From Tillus elongatus (taxonomy: Eukaryota > Arthropoda > Insecta > Coleoptera > Cleridae): a DNA stretch of 64,000 nt. The DNA lies in assembly GCA_964006375.1 (NCBI GenBank), contig OZ023270.1, positions 74,775,891 to 74,839,890 of the forward strand, given 5' to 3'. Position 1 is the stretch's first letter. Each line of letters begins with the position of its first letter. The notes below the pieces were generated by a model. The model searched no databases. It was given only the letters and a program-made list of their open reading frames with translations, and was not told the DNA's origin. A program made the translations under genes and the position numbers. Positions 35,630 through 46,204 of this stretch are shown piece by piece.

Positions 35630-35630
<1 letters not shown>
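35026..35630. other. Unassigned AT-rich stretch
   Basis: No gene or known repeat recognised. Confidence 0.45.

Positions 35631-35718
<88 letters not shown>
35631..35718. repeat. (AAT)n microsatellite
   Basis: About 88 bp of uninterrupted trinucleotide repeat, the only long one in the window that is not TA. Confidence 0.97.
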
Positions 35719-35885
35719 GAAATCGTGAGATGGTACAAAAATAGCTTCTACTATAAAACATACAGCTAAACCCATATTTAATTATTTCGTTGATTTTTCA
35801 CTGGAGCAGACTCGTTGCACCTAAAGTTTCTCGGTGCCTTATTTGATCATTAAATGGATGATAATATAACATTTATGTATGTACG

Positions 35886-36400
<515 letters not shown>

Positions 36401-36557
36401 AATTCACTAAATTGTTAGTTGGTTGTACACAGTCTCTAATATTTAACACTTTGTGTTATTTGGAGCTGCCGTGATAACACACTACTTGGTTCCGCAACGA
36501 GGTGGCGGCACGTGCTTCGTGTCATATCTCTCTTAGCGTAAACATCTAATCGTCTTA

Positions 36558-36685
36558 AGCCTGGCCACACACTCGTGATTTCCGAAACTAATTTCCATTG
36601 GTCCATTTTAAATAATGTAACTATATTATTTAAAGTTAACCAATAGGGATACGTTCCGCTGCATTCGCGGGTGTATGAACTTAGC
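36558..36685. mobile_element. H1 MITE, copy 2
   Basis: 128 bp between TTA and TTA (36555-36557 and 36686-36688). Ends resemble the copy at 11579 (CACACACTCG ... GGTGTATGAACTTAGC). Confidence 0.7.
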
Positions 36686-36715
36686 TTAACGCGAGTTTAT
36701 TATCTTTGAGCTTAA

Positions 36716-36868
36716 AGCTATGTTCATACACTCGCGAATTGCGAAACTGATTCCTATTGGTCAATTTTAATTAATATTACGATAATATTTTAAATAATTT
36801 AATAGGAAAACGTTCCGCTGCGATTTTGCAATTCGCTTTTCGCAATTCACGACTGTATGAACCAAGCT
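36716..36868. mobile_element. H1 MITE, copy 3
   Basis: AGCTATGTTCATACACTCG on the left and GACTGTATGAACCAAGCT on the right, with CCTATTGG and AATTCGCTTTTCGC inside. Only about 30 bp separate it from copy 2. No clean TTA duplication on the right side. Confidence 0.7.
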
Positions 36869-36879
36869 ATCCCAAGTAC

Positions 36880-37153
36880 GTTATCCAATGACGTCATTGA
36901 TGTTATTTAACGTGACAGCCATAAACTTATGTATTTAATCTATGGTTGCTTCTGATTCTTGTACTTCAAAATTCAACTGTCAAACGTCAACGTCAGTTGT
37001 ATGTTCTTGCTCTGCGCTTTGCCTGCTTTCTTCTTTCGAGAAGACAGAAGTTTGAAGTGTGAGGTCAAGTGGTGATGCTGATGTCGAGGTAGACATCTTG
37101 TTTGTGCGTTTGATTACGTTTTTGAAAGTTTCATTATTATTTATTTTGTGAAA
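36880..37153 (+). promoter_or_regulatory. Candidate cyclin L promoter and 5' UTR
   Basis: CCAATGACGTCATTG holds a CCAAT box overlapping a palindromic CRE, TGACGTCA (36889-36896). About 260 bp later comes the cyclin L start codon. The same CRE octamer occurs in the CpG-rich segment at 26248. No TATA box at a convincing distance was seen. The call rests on motif and position only. Confidence 0.45.
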
Positions 37154-37375
37154 ATGGGATCAGCAAAAAGTGATCCCACTACGAATAGTGTTAAAAACGG
37201 TGGTAAGCCATACGGAAAAGTACTTATCACGTTAAAAAATCAACTGTTACCAGATGAGAAGCTTACTCCAACTCCATCACAAAACGATGGTTTGGATAAT
37301 GAAACTGAGACTGATTTACGCATTTACGGCTGTGAGTTGATACAAACGGCCGGAATTTTATTAAAACTACCACAG
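37154..37375 (+). CDS. CycL: Cyclin L, exon 1 (coding)
   Basis: The ATG at 37154 opens a frame encoding 74 residues that include KVLITLKNQLLPDEKL, TPSQNDGLDNETETDLRIYG and CELIQTAGILLKLPQ. This is the conserved start of the first cyclin box of cyclin L. Cyclin L is a nuclear partner of CDK11-type kinases in transcription and pre-mRNA splicing. The exon ends after CAG at 37375 with donor GTTAGC, phase 0. Joining it to 40701 gives LPQ-VAMATGQ, the exact order found in known cyclin L proteins. The N-terminal 20-odd residues before the conserved part (MGSAKSDPTTNSVKNG) are low complexity, as expected. The next intron is 3,325 bp and is filled with palindromic elements. Confidence 0.92.
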
Positions 37376-37760
37376 GTTAGCATTATTTCATAATTTTGTC
37401 TTGCTAATAGAGTACTGTGTTAAAGTTCGATATGGGCTTATGACCTTTAAATATTAGGACAGTTGTTTGTCTTATGCTGTTCTTTGTGTGGTTATTCTGA
37501 ATGATCTGGATAATCTATAATTTTAGCCAAACTATTTTCCGAATGAAGTTTCAAGTATTACTACAGTAGTCATAAAAATCTCCATATTATACCCAGTATG
37601 TTTAAGTGAAATAGGTTAGCCTGACAGATGAGTCACATTGCACGTGACGTTTTTGAAAAAAAAACTAGTTAAAAAATTTCCATGAGGTTATCATTTGCGA
37701 ATTTTCTTAGGCACTTCTGATTTTCCAATTTTAATATGCTGTTTGATTTGGTCAAAACTG

Positions 37761-38001
37761 GGGCGATCCTTAAGTAGACTGGTCCCGTCATTTCATGCAT
37801 TGCGAGAGCGACATTGCCGGACGGTATTCATTGCTCTAGGGGCCTGCCTGACCTGACCTTCCTGACCTACAGGATAGGTCAGGTCAGGCAGCCCTGTAGG
37901 TCAGCAAGGTCAGGTCAGGCAGGACCCTAGGGCCATAAGCATCGTCCGGCAATTCCGCTCTCTCGATGCATGGACGGGACCTGTCTACTTAAGGATCGCC
38001 C
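37761..38001. mobile_element. Palindromic MITE in cyclin L intron 1
   Basis: 241 bp with inverted ends GGGCGATCCTTAAGTAGAC. The inner arms are also complementary (GCCTGCCTGACCTGACC) and contain several TCAGGTCAGG units. It is flanked by AAAACTG and AAAACTC, a probable short target duplication with one mismatch. GC-rich relative to the intron. Confidence 0.82.
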
Positions 38002-38404
38002 AAAACTCTGCAGTAGTACAACTAGGTGTTTTAGAATTTTGTGAAGGCCACACTATTTTGTATGTTTTTAACCTGCTAAGCACCCGACAATTTATTTATT
38101 TAATACCTGGGAAGCCTATCAACTTACATTAGCTTATATTGTAGAAAAACGAGTCAAGAAAGTAACACACTTCTCACTAGCAAGGCTTTCTCTTGAAACA
38201 TTGTGTCATATTTATAAACCACTGGACACTAAATGATTCAATTTTGTATTTTTATAATGCTGTTTTATTTCCTGACTTGAGTGGGACATTAGAAATGCTC
38301 ATAAAATTAGTAGATACAAATATTTGTATCTCCATTTTCAACAGCTAAAAATGTGCCTATTTTTAATATAGTTTGGATTACTAAGAAATATGTATATCAA
38401 GTGC

Positions 38405-40190
38405 GGTAATCCTGTGTTGTAGACACCTCAGTAGTAAACAAACAATTCGGGTGGAATCGGAACTCAGCAGTGGACGCTGGACGATGTGCACTGTCGCCAG
38501 ATGAGTATTACCAAGGGTCATTTTAAATATAGAAGGAAATCAAGGGGTGAACAAATGTTTTTATAATGTAAATAAATTATAATATGGCATCAACTACATA
38601 AATCGATATTTGACATATTTTGCAGAAAGCAGTAGGAAAACAGAGATAGAGAAAGTTAATTTTTAGCCATGGTGGTCCAGGGGAAAAAACCTGGGTCTCT
38701 GGACCCAAAGGTACTGGGTTCGATCCCAGATTTCCCCTCGCTTCCCTTTTTAAGTACATCAGTAACATCAACAGAGGTTGTGCCATTGTGATTGAGCAAG
38801 GTAATCTGCACGTTCTGCCCTTCCCAGGGGGGCGTAAAGCCGTCTGCATTTTGCATTTTCGCCTGGCTAAATATGAAATATATCTTAAGAGTTTCAAAGC
38901 AGTATGCATGCAGGCATATATACACAATCTGAGACATTAACTGGTGTCAATAATTTAAAAACCACATTTAAACCTTGAATGGCATATAACAACAGTCAAT
39001 GAAGCAATGTTTGTTGAAAATGTAATGCAGTCTATTGACCTGTTCCCACGTCACTTTGACTCAAAAAATTGTCATATAGACTGGAGAGTTAGGGTCGCCG
39101 GCGCGTTTTTTGTAGCGTGGTTGGCAAAACAGCACAAAAATTATTTCTATCATTAATTTGTGGATTAGGCTTCCTGGGAATACCATGCTAAAAATGCGCC
39201 AGCAACCCTAACTTCCAGTCTAGGTGGTATGGAAACTGGTCAATACACTACATTACATTTTTATTTCTCATAAGCAATTTGCAACAAACATTGCTTCATT
39301 GACTGTTGTTATATGCCATTGAAGGTTTAAATGTGGTTTTTAAATTATTGACGCCAGTTAATGTCTCAGATTGTGTATATATGCCTGCATGCATACTGCT
39401 TTGAAACTCTTAAGATATATTTCATATTTAGCCATGCGAAAATGCAAAATGCGTCCCTCCATCTTAAACAAAAACAAACACTTCGAAGGGAAGCCCATTT
39501 TGAGCCATTTTCTCGGTTATGTTGATCATCGACAGTTGTCAGTAGAAATTGTTTCATTACCATTAACATTTCGACTTTTCAAAATAATATGTTGGATACC
39601 GTTTGCTATTAGCATATACAGTTGGATTTATCATCGGCAATTTGCAACGGAAATTGCTTCATTGACTTTACTAAAGTGATTCATTCACCTCACTGTCCGG
39701 GGAAATTTGGGTCTCTAACGTGCCCAACATCGCATGGGCACGGGACCGACGGCTTTACACCCCCCCTGGGAAGGGCAGAATGTGCAGATTACCTTGCTCA
39801 ATCACAATGGCACAACCTCTGTTGATGTTACTGATGTACTTGAAAAGGGAGGCGAAAGGAAATCTGGGATCGAACCCAGTACGTTTGGGTCTAGAGGCCC
39901 ACGTTTTTCCCCTGGACCACCATGCGGCTGAAAATTAACTTTCTTACATTTCCGTTTTCCTACTGCTTTCCGCAAAATATGTCAAATATCGATTTATGTA
40001 GATGATGCCGTGTTATAATTTATTTACATTATAAAAACATTTGTTCACCCCTTGATTTCCTTCTATATTTAAAATGACTCTTGGTTTTACTCATTTGGCA
40101 ACAGTGCACATCGTCCAGCGTCAACTTCTGCATTCCGATTCCACCCGAATTGTTTGTTTACTAGTGAGGTGTCTACAACACAGGATTACC
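38405..40190. mobile_element. 1.8-kb palindromic element with 9-bp target duplication
   Basis: The direct repeat ATCAAGTGC flanks the element (38396-38404 and 40191-40199). Its ends GGTAATCCTGTGTTGTAG and complement open inverted arms that pair over most of its length. Matching blocks include 38419-38620 with 39990-40175, 38660-38830 with 39770-39930, and 38860-39000 with 39290-39430. A small central pair lies at 39080 and 39225. A 9-bp duplication with long inverted ends is typical of Mutator-like elements. No transposase is present. Insertions differ between arms, so they have diverged somewhat. Confidence 0.88.
38668..38745 (+). repeat. tRNA-like sequence in the left arm
   Basis: A B-box-type block GGGTTCGATCCCAG (38716-38729) pairs as a T arm (CTGGG/CCCAG). 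The inverted partner lies at 39855-39925 in the right arm. There is no complete cloverleaf. Probably a SINE or tRNA relic caught in the element. Confidence 0.55.
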
Positions 40191-40700
40191 ATCAAGTGCA
40201 TAATATTAAAAGAGATACATGTGAATGAGCTGGTGAGATTTATTATCTGACATGGCTTAAAACTCGATAGCAGGATCCAACATTAACTACCAAATGAATA
40301 TCCTTGCTACTCATAATTCCAATTAATCTGAACTCTTATCAAATATCACAACTGCTGATTTAGCAGTCAACCATTTAATTATGATTTTTTTAAAATTTGT
40401 TAATTATAACTGGATTACAAAGGCACAACTCTATTCAGTAGATAAAACTGCATCAGAAAAGCACAAAATTAAATTATCAATTTCCAACAATTCATGAATA
40501 TAAGACAGTGTCTCTAAGAGAAAGACTTTCCTACTCAGTAATTATTAGTCCAATGTTGTTAAGGCATATAATGATGAAATAAGGTAATGAGCTGTACATG
40601 TAATGTTCTAAGTGTATCAAAAGTCACAGTACTGTATTATCTGTCATTTGTGTGACTTTGTACAGGTTTTTGTAATAATGTGTTGGCCGATGTTTTGTAG

Positions 40701-40885
40701 GTAGCGATGGCCACCGGCCAAGTACTGCTACAGCGCTTTTATTACTCCAAGAGTCTGGTCCGTCACCCTGTCGACCACACGGCAATGGCTTGCGTGTGCC
40801 TTGCCTCCAAGATAGAAGAGGCTCCCAGACGTGTGCGAGACGTTATCAACGTCTTCACACACATCAGACAAGTTAACTCTAACAA
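40701..40885 (+). CDS. CycL: Cyclin L, exon 2
   Basis: The acceptor TTTTGTAG at 40700 precedes GTAGCGATGG. The exon encodes [20 protein letters not shown], then [20 protein letters not shown] and [17 protein letters not shown], the heart of the first cyclin box, including the alpha-helix ([12 protein letters not shown]) that contacts the kinase in this family. It ends two bases into a codon (phase 2) at a strong donor GTAAGT (40886-40891). Conservation against cyclin L proteins I remember is very high and there is no stop. The true continuation in cyclin L should encode KP-type residues and later a CVHVKHPHK block. That was not found in this window, so the next canonical exon is probably to the right of 64 kb or was missed as a very short exon. 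Confidence 0.92.
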
Positions 40886-41181
40886 GTAAGTACACATATA
40901 TCTTCTTTTCTCTTTATTTGCTCTTATTTGCTCTAACTGTGGTCATTTTTATTATTTTTTGTGTATGAAGCAGTAACTTTCCTGTTCCTGTAATATTCTC
41001 AGTATATAATTTTGTTGGCGTATGTCGTAGGAAAGAGTATAGTTACTAATGATTGCAATCAATTATTGCACCTGCTACCACTGATTGTTTACGTGTATGT
41101 TCGTGTTCAACATATTGACTCTGTTACCTGCTCCAACATTATAAAAATTAATAATCAAATCTTCTTCTGTTTTTATTACAG

Positions 41182-41224
41182 AGATCCCGAAATTAAGAAA
41201 AAGTATCCTAATGTCATGTTGTAA
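41182..41224 (+). CDS. CycL: Possible short terminal exon of cyclin L
   Basis: A pyrimidine-rich acceptor (TTCTGTTTTTATTACAG, ending 41181) is followed by 43 bp that stay in phase with exon 2. They complete the split codon as Lys and encode DPEIKKKYPNVML before TAA at 41222-41224. If used, it would end the protein within the first cyclin box as a short isoform. I know of no such peptide in cyclin L, so it could equally be a chance open frame behind a good acceptor. A cryptic polyadenylation signal AATTAATATTTATATTAAA-like stretch follows but without a clean AATAAA. Confidence 0.35.
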
Positions 41225-41329
41225 TTAATATTTATATTAAACATAAGAGTAAATTCACACAAAACAATGGTCGAAGCAAAATTATTTATGAAAAATGAAG
41301 TTATTTTGAATCGCCGCTGTTTTTTGATT

Positions 41330-41840
41330 ACTTTAAAGATAATCAATTTTTTTTCTTAAATCAAGTGAAGGAAGCAAACTAGAAAATATATGGATATTTG
41401 TCTCATCTTCTGTAACCCATTGAATTACTCGATTTAAAGATTTTAAAGCTTTGTCTGTAGAAATTAATTTATCTTCTGTTAATAAAACAGAATCTTCCTT
41501 TTCAGATTTTAAATTGATCTCAACTATTTCGTGTTGTGTGTATTCTTTGTCAATATCATTGGGGGAGAAAGAGCTTGTTTTATATCTCCAATAAGTTGCA
41601 AGTGGCTTGACCACTGTTGCTTATTAACTGGCTTCGTTAACTGGTGCTGAAGAAGCTGTTGAACTTTGGACTGTATTTGAACTGTAGGTACACTGGGTTC
41701 CAGGGGATTCCAAAATAATACACACACACACACACACATATGATGATGTATTGACACTATTTACAATTATACACATTAGCGATTGTTCACAATTTGAAGT
41801 TGACGAACTACTCGGGAGCTTCACAAATTCGTTGACTTCT
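41330..41840 (-). pseudogene. pogo/Tigger-like transposase C-terminal fragment
   Basis: The minus strand reads in broken frames through NSWPLATYWRY-like text and IDKEYTQHEIVEINLKSEKE to STDKALKSLNRVIQWVTEDE. The A-L-K-S-L-N-x-V-I-x-W segment near the C-terminus resembles the end of Tigger/jerky-type DDE transposases, although this is from memory of the family. Two frame breaks are present and a (CA)n tract (41720-41738) interrupts it. A DNAPSH block of the same kind of enzyme lies at 44505-44610 on the same strand and in the right order, so the two may be one gene split by insertions. Confidence 0.4.
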
Positions 41841-41989
41841 TATGTATTGAATTCGCTCACGTGTATTTGACTAGAAATAAATGTCTTTTGTATTATATTC
41901 GAAACACTGTATCTGCGCATTATTTGCAGTCAAACGAACGATACTGCAAACTGAAAGTTAATCACTTATTCTTTGGAAAATTGAGATGT

Positions 41990-42310
41990 GGTAAAGAACT
42001 CGAAGCAAATGCAGTGAGATCTTGTAAGGAACTTCACTGGGAGAACTTGTAGAACTGTGAAGATTAAGATCGGATAGCGAACTCAAAGGAAATGAACCCA
42101 GAGCTTGTAAGCAACTCGACTAACTCAACTGGAATAACTTGGAAGATTGAGAGCTCAGAGAAAGCTCCCAAGGAACTGCGAAGATTAAGGTCCATGAGAG
42201 AACTCTTAAGGAAATGAATCAAGAACCTCCTAGCAACTCTACTGGAATAACTTGGAAGATTGAGAGCTCCCAACGAACTGCGAAAATTGAGATCTATGAA
42301 AGAACTGAAT
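41990..42310. repeat. Degenerate tandem repeat, unit about 105-125 bp
   Basis: About two and a half units share CTGGAATAACTTGGAAGATT, GAGAGCTC, AAGGAACTGCGAA and GGAAATGAA in the same order (for example near 42130 and 42240). No coding signal. Confidence 0.7.
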
Positions 42311-43070
42311 CATGTTTGGCAAGAAGTGAGCTTTTATAAACCCTCCAGTTGGCGCTTGTCTTCACCAGAAAGTTGATGTAGCGTTCGGTATTTGCAGGGA
42401 CAACTAAAGCTATTAGTTGAAGAAAGGAACCTAGCGGTAAATATTTAATGTTTGTGTGGCATTAAGCGGGCTTAACATAAACGCAAATGTACTAAGGAGA
42501 ACTGATTATCAATGTAAAAGAATAAGAGAATAAAAGGAACTGGCAATGTAGATTATCAATAAGAGCAATAGTGGGTAAAAATGAAGGCAAGGGCGTATCA
42601 GTGGTGTTTCTCCAACAATCATTTTTCCAGTGTTGTATGTCATCTTTCCGACAACCTAAAACTTGAAAATGTTAGGTAATTCATTATTTGTACATTTCAA
42701 AATTGACCTATCGATGGTTCAATGTACTTCAAAATATGTGCAATGGTTCTGTTTACATTGTAGGTTTCATGATTGAGTAATCTTGATCTTAATTCGCATA
42801 GTACGATGTTTTCTTCATTATCTTCTTTTGCCAGCAAAATATTATGCCACTATTCCTCTTTGACTCTTGCATGTAAACTGTTCCATGCTATAATAGAATA
42901 ATGCATCACTTAGGTTGTAATTTTGTAACTAATATTGGTTCCTGTTGCTAGTAGTTGAGCCTACAAATTGTTAAGATAAAATAACTTGGTTATGATATTG
43001 TGGAGGTCAATACTTGATATAAATCCATTGTCAACATAGATAAATAAACAAATTGATTTACACTATTTTA
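42311..43070. other. Unassigned stretch
   Basis: No gene or repeat family recognised. Confidence 0.45.
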
Positions 43071-43154
43071 ATTACAGTTTTGCTGAAGTTCTCAGCTTTG
43101 TCCATTACAGAATTCTGTATTTGACAAAGCTGAGAACTTCAGCGAAACTGTAGT
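43071..43154. repeat. Hairpin with 32-bp arms
   Basis: Arms 43071-43102 and 43123-43154 are complementary at 30 of 32 positions. The 20-nt spacer itself contains the palindrome ACAGAATTCTGT. The right arm directly abuts the tail of the LINE at 43155. Confidence 0.9.
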
Positions 43155-44460
43155 TAGGTTAGGTTAGGTTTGGTTTGTTTGTGAGTGGGCCATACCGGTC
43201 CCTCCACCGCGACCATAAGGTCTATTGTGGCTCACGCCTAATAGTTTATATTTCGCCCAACAAAGCCTGCCTCCTGCAGAGGCCGATAATCTACGTGGAC
43301 GAAAGTTGATCAAGATCCTCCGGAGCAAGCTTGATCTTTTAAAAGAGCAGGTATCTAGTCCTGTCCGCTGCTGGACAGGAACACAGTACATGCTCTGCTG
43401 TCTCATCACTCTCCATACACAGCCGGTAATCGGTCTCCTGACCGACCCCAATACGGTGCATGTGGTGACGCAAGCGGCAGTGTCCAGGTCTTTAAGGTGT
43501 GTTTTCCTGTGAATGATGTTATCCCCAGCACCGGTTCTGTTCCGACAAAGTCTCTCTGGGTACCACTCCTGGCAAGCACGTCGGCCGCAACATTTCCATC
43601 ATGGTCCGAGTGACCTGGTATCCAGACCAGCGACACCTCATTACAACTGCCCAGTTTGTTAAGGGCAGATTTACAACTTCATACCATTTTTGAATTACAC
43701 TGGTAGGAACCAAGAGCCTTTATTGCAACTTGGCTATCTGCATATATCCTTATCGATTTGTGTTTGCACTGGTTTTTTATACTTTCCCTTGCACACACCT
43801 CGATGGCATACACTTCTGCCTGGTGTAATGGTTGTGTACTTGCCGAGGCTAGCTGATAGTCTAGCATCAGTGCTGCCTCCATATGCGACGGCTCCTACTC
43901 CCATATTGGTTTTGGAGCCGTCAGAGTACCAGCAGAGATCGGCTCTCAATAGGGTCGTTTGATTTCGTTCCCAGTCCTCCCTTTCCAGGAGGATGGTCTT
44001 GTAAGACAGATCTCTACTGATCTTTGTAGGCATCAAGTCTGAGACCATTCCCAGAATCCCGTGACCTTCAATGTCATCGAGGAGTCCGGACCCTCCCAGA
44101 CTGATTTCCTTCGGCATACTGTCGGCCGTTTGTTTTAGTCTGTATGTTGTCCACCTCACCACCCTCTCCAACCATATGTGAAGAGGTGGAATATTAAGGA
44201 GGACCTCCAGAGCAGCTGATGGTGCGGTGCTTATCGCTCCCGTTATCATCAGACAGACATCTGTAGATGAGCCAGTTTGGCTCTCGGGATATCACGAAGT
44301 GCCTTAGGTCACCAAACTATGGCTCCATATGTTATCATTGGTCTGATAACGACTACATAGAGCCAGTACATCTGTTGGGGGTTTGTTCCCCAGTTGTTTC
44401 CATAGATTCTCCGGCATGTCCACAGGGACAAACTGCAGTTATACGTTCAACAAAATAGTC
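43155..44460 (-). mobile_element. 5'-truncated LINE with TTAGG-like tail
   Basis: Minus-strand non-LTR element carrying the 3' end of a second ORF. Its 3' tail (plus strand 43153-43172) is TTAGG repeated about three times, reading as CCTAA repeats at the end of the element. Reverse transcriptase remains only as its very C-terminal part. Confidence 0.8.
43200..44460 (-). pseudogene. LINE RT thumb and RNase H, decayed
   Basis: Minus-strand pieces in order: a thumb segment (WLYVVVIRPMITYGAIVWW, spread over frame breaks), SAALEVLLNIPPLHIWLERV and ADLCWYSDGSKTNMGVGAVA (first RNase H Asp). Then come LHQAEVYAIEVCARESI (Glu), RIYADSQVAIKALGSYQ (Asp), SLVWIPGHSDHDGNVAADVL and a CCHC-type end (CMESDETAEHVLCSCPAAD). 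The fragment belongs to the R1/Jockey/I group, like the copies at 2105 and 23201 but clearly a different family. At least three frame changes make it inactive. Confidence 0.87.
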
Positions 44461-44499
44461 TAAATCAATTGGTTTATTTATCTAAGTTAAAATAACTTG

Positions 44500-44640
44500 G
44501 ATATCCTGATTGCGTTTTGACCCATAGATTGAATCATCCTCACTTTTTAACTCATCCTCCGATGGATGACTGGGGGCATTGTCCAAAAATAACAAAACTT
44601 TTCAAGGTGAATTGTGCTCGCTTTGAATTTTTTTTACCTA
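44500..44640 (-). pseudogene. pogo/Tigger-like transposase, second-Asp region
   Basis: The minus strand encodes KVLLFLDNAPSHPSEDELKS, the hallmark second catalytic block (LLLDNAPSHP) of Tigger/jerky-type DDE transposases. It is followed by EDDSIYGSKRNQD, where the family would have a hydrophobic strand and QPMDQG, so it decays quickly. Same strand as the C-terminal scrap at 41330-41840, with the 43155 LINE between them. Confidence 0.65.
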
Positions 44641-44869
44641 AAATCATAAAACCATTGAGATACATATTTTTAATCATTATCTAAACTCATACACTCACGA
44701 GGTAAGCGGCAAAATTTTCCGGCCTGACAATGAAAGAAACAACATACTCACAATTAATTTTCAATATAGTCCCCTCTAACATCAATGCATTTATACATAG
44801 TTTCAGCAACAATTCAGCACCCCTTAAACAATATTCGTTCGGTTCCCACTCCCTTTCTCCCAACTATTT

Positions 44870-45125
44870 TGTCATAATTGATGCAGGATTGTTGCATAAT
44901 AATTATGCCATGTTGGCTGTGGTGTCACGTTCTTTGGTCTACGGGAAGAATACCCTCACAATCCCAAGAAATCGTAGCCGTCACGTTTTCTGTCGACTGA
45001 CATACCTTGAACTTTCTTGGCACTGCTTTTCCTTTACGCCTCCATTTCATCGACTCCCTTTTGCACAAACGATCATAATAGAGAACCATAGTTTTCTTGT
45101 ATTTGAAAGCCCCAACATTTTAGCG
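44870..45125 (-). pseudogene. Mariner (DD34D type) scrap
   Basis: Minus-strand blocks parallel the mariner at 20500-20760: a MEWKRKGKAVPRK-like segment, a QKT-CDG-YDFLGL segment, then HNYYATILHQL. Frames are broken and neither catalytic block is complete. It abuts TAR1 sequence at 45126. Confidence 0.7.
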
Positions 45126-46150
45126 AATTTTAATAACTTAATAAGTACTGGTTCGATTTTGATGAAATTTGGTATGTACCTTCCTTTTGTGGCTTGGATA
45201 AGTTCATTACGCAGGAAAATCGGACCAGTTTTTCTGGGAAAATTTTGGGTTTTCTCTCGGAAAATTTTTGTGTCTCCGAAGATAATGGAGCTATGACAAT
45301 CAATTTTGGCATATACATTTCTACTATCAAACTTACCCCACATGCCGAAATTTAGATCTCTATGTTAAAAGAAAAAAAGATAGGTATTTAAAGAAAAACA
45401 TTTTGGGTGACACTGGTGATCAAAGGAAAGCACAAGAACAAAATATTTTGTGGGATTAACAAAACCAATTGAATATTACTTACAACGGTTAAGTTTTCTT
45501 GACGCAAAATGTCAAGAAGTAGCAGAATAAATATTTTGAAAATTTTATAATTTTTCTTGAAACGTCAAAGCCGCGATTTAAAATGTCAAAATTTGCAATT
45601 TTCAGACAACGAACCTGAAACAAATACGGATTATGTAGAAAATTTTTTGTAATAAGTGTGTTTTACAATGCCTTAAGTTTCAGCTTCAACCATCTTTGTT
45701 CTTCATTTTACTATAATATTTTCGGAAAATCCATTTCAAATAGACCCTCTTTCTGATGCTTTGGTAGTAGTTTCAGCTATAGAGTTTATGGTTTAATAGT
45801 CTATATTTTAGCCAATTTTTGTAGAAAAAATTCGTTATTGAGAAGACCGCGACTTATGAATGTTAAAAAGATTTATTCAAATGAGCGTGAACTAGAACCA
45901 CTGTAAAACCCATATACGGAGTCAGTTTCGGTTTTTGCCTGTTTACACATATACAGGGTGACACGTTTCCAGGGTAAAGCTTAATATATCTATTATTATA
46001 CAAGATGTGAGAAAAAATTATATACGTTAATTATAGGGTGTTTCAAGCTGCATCTTAAAAAACCTATTTTGACAATCACAGGGTGGCCCATAAGTCGTTG
46101 GTGATACACACTTTCTTTTTTCAATAGAACACCCCTTATGTCATTGCATT
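45126..46150 (+). repeat. TAR1 arms without a TA core
   Basis: A right arm (GGTTCGATTTTGATGAAATT, ATTACGCAGGAAAATCGG, then TGTCTCCGAAG) runs to about 45830. A left arm (GAGAAGACCGCGAC, CAAATGAGCGTG, CCCATATACGGAGTC) follows at 45836-45955, and then GGGTGGCCCATAAGTCGTTG at 46080. A CA/TA remnant (45947-45955) stands where (TA)n would be. Confidence 0.7.
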
Positions 46151-46204
46151 TTTGTATTTTTCACCAAATTATAATGCATGTTTGTAAGGAAATAAAATTG
46201 ATAT

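Noticed and set aside
38577..38937. Protein-coding frames in the cyclin L intron, with similar ones at 39366-39938
   Set aside because: They mirror each other because they lie in the two arms of a palindrome; no motif recognised.
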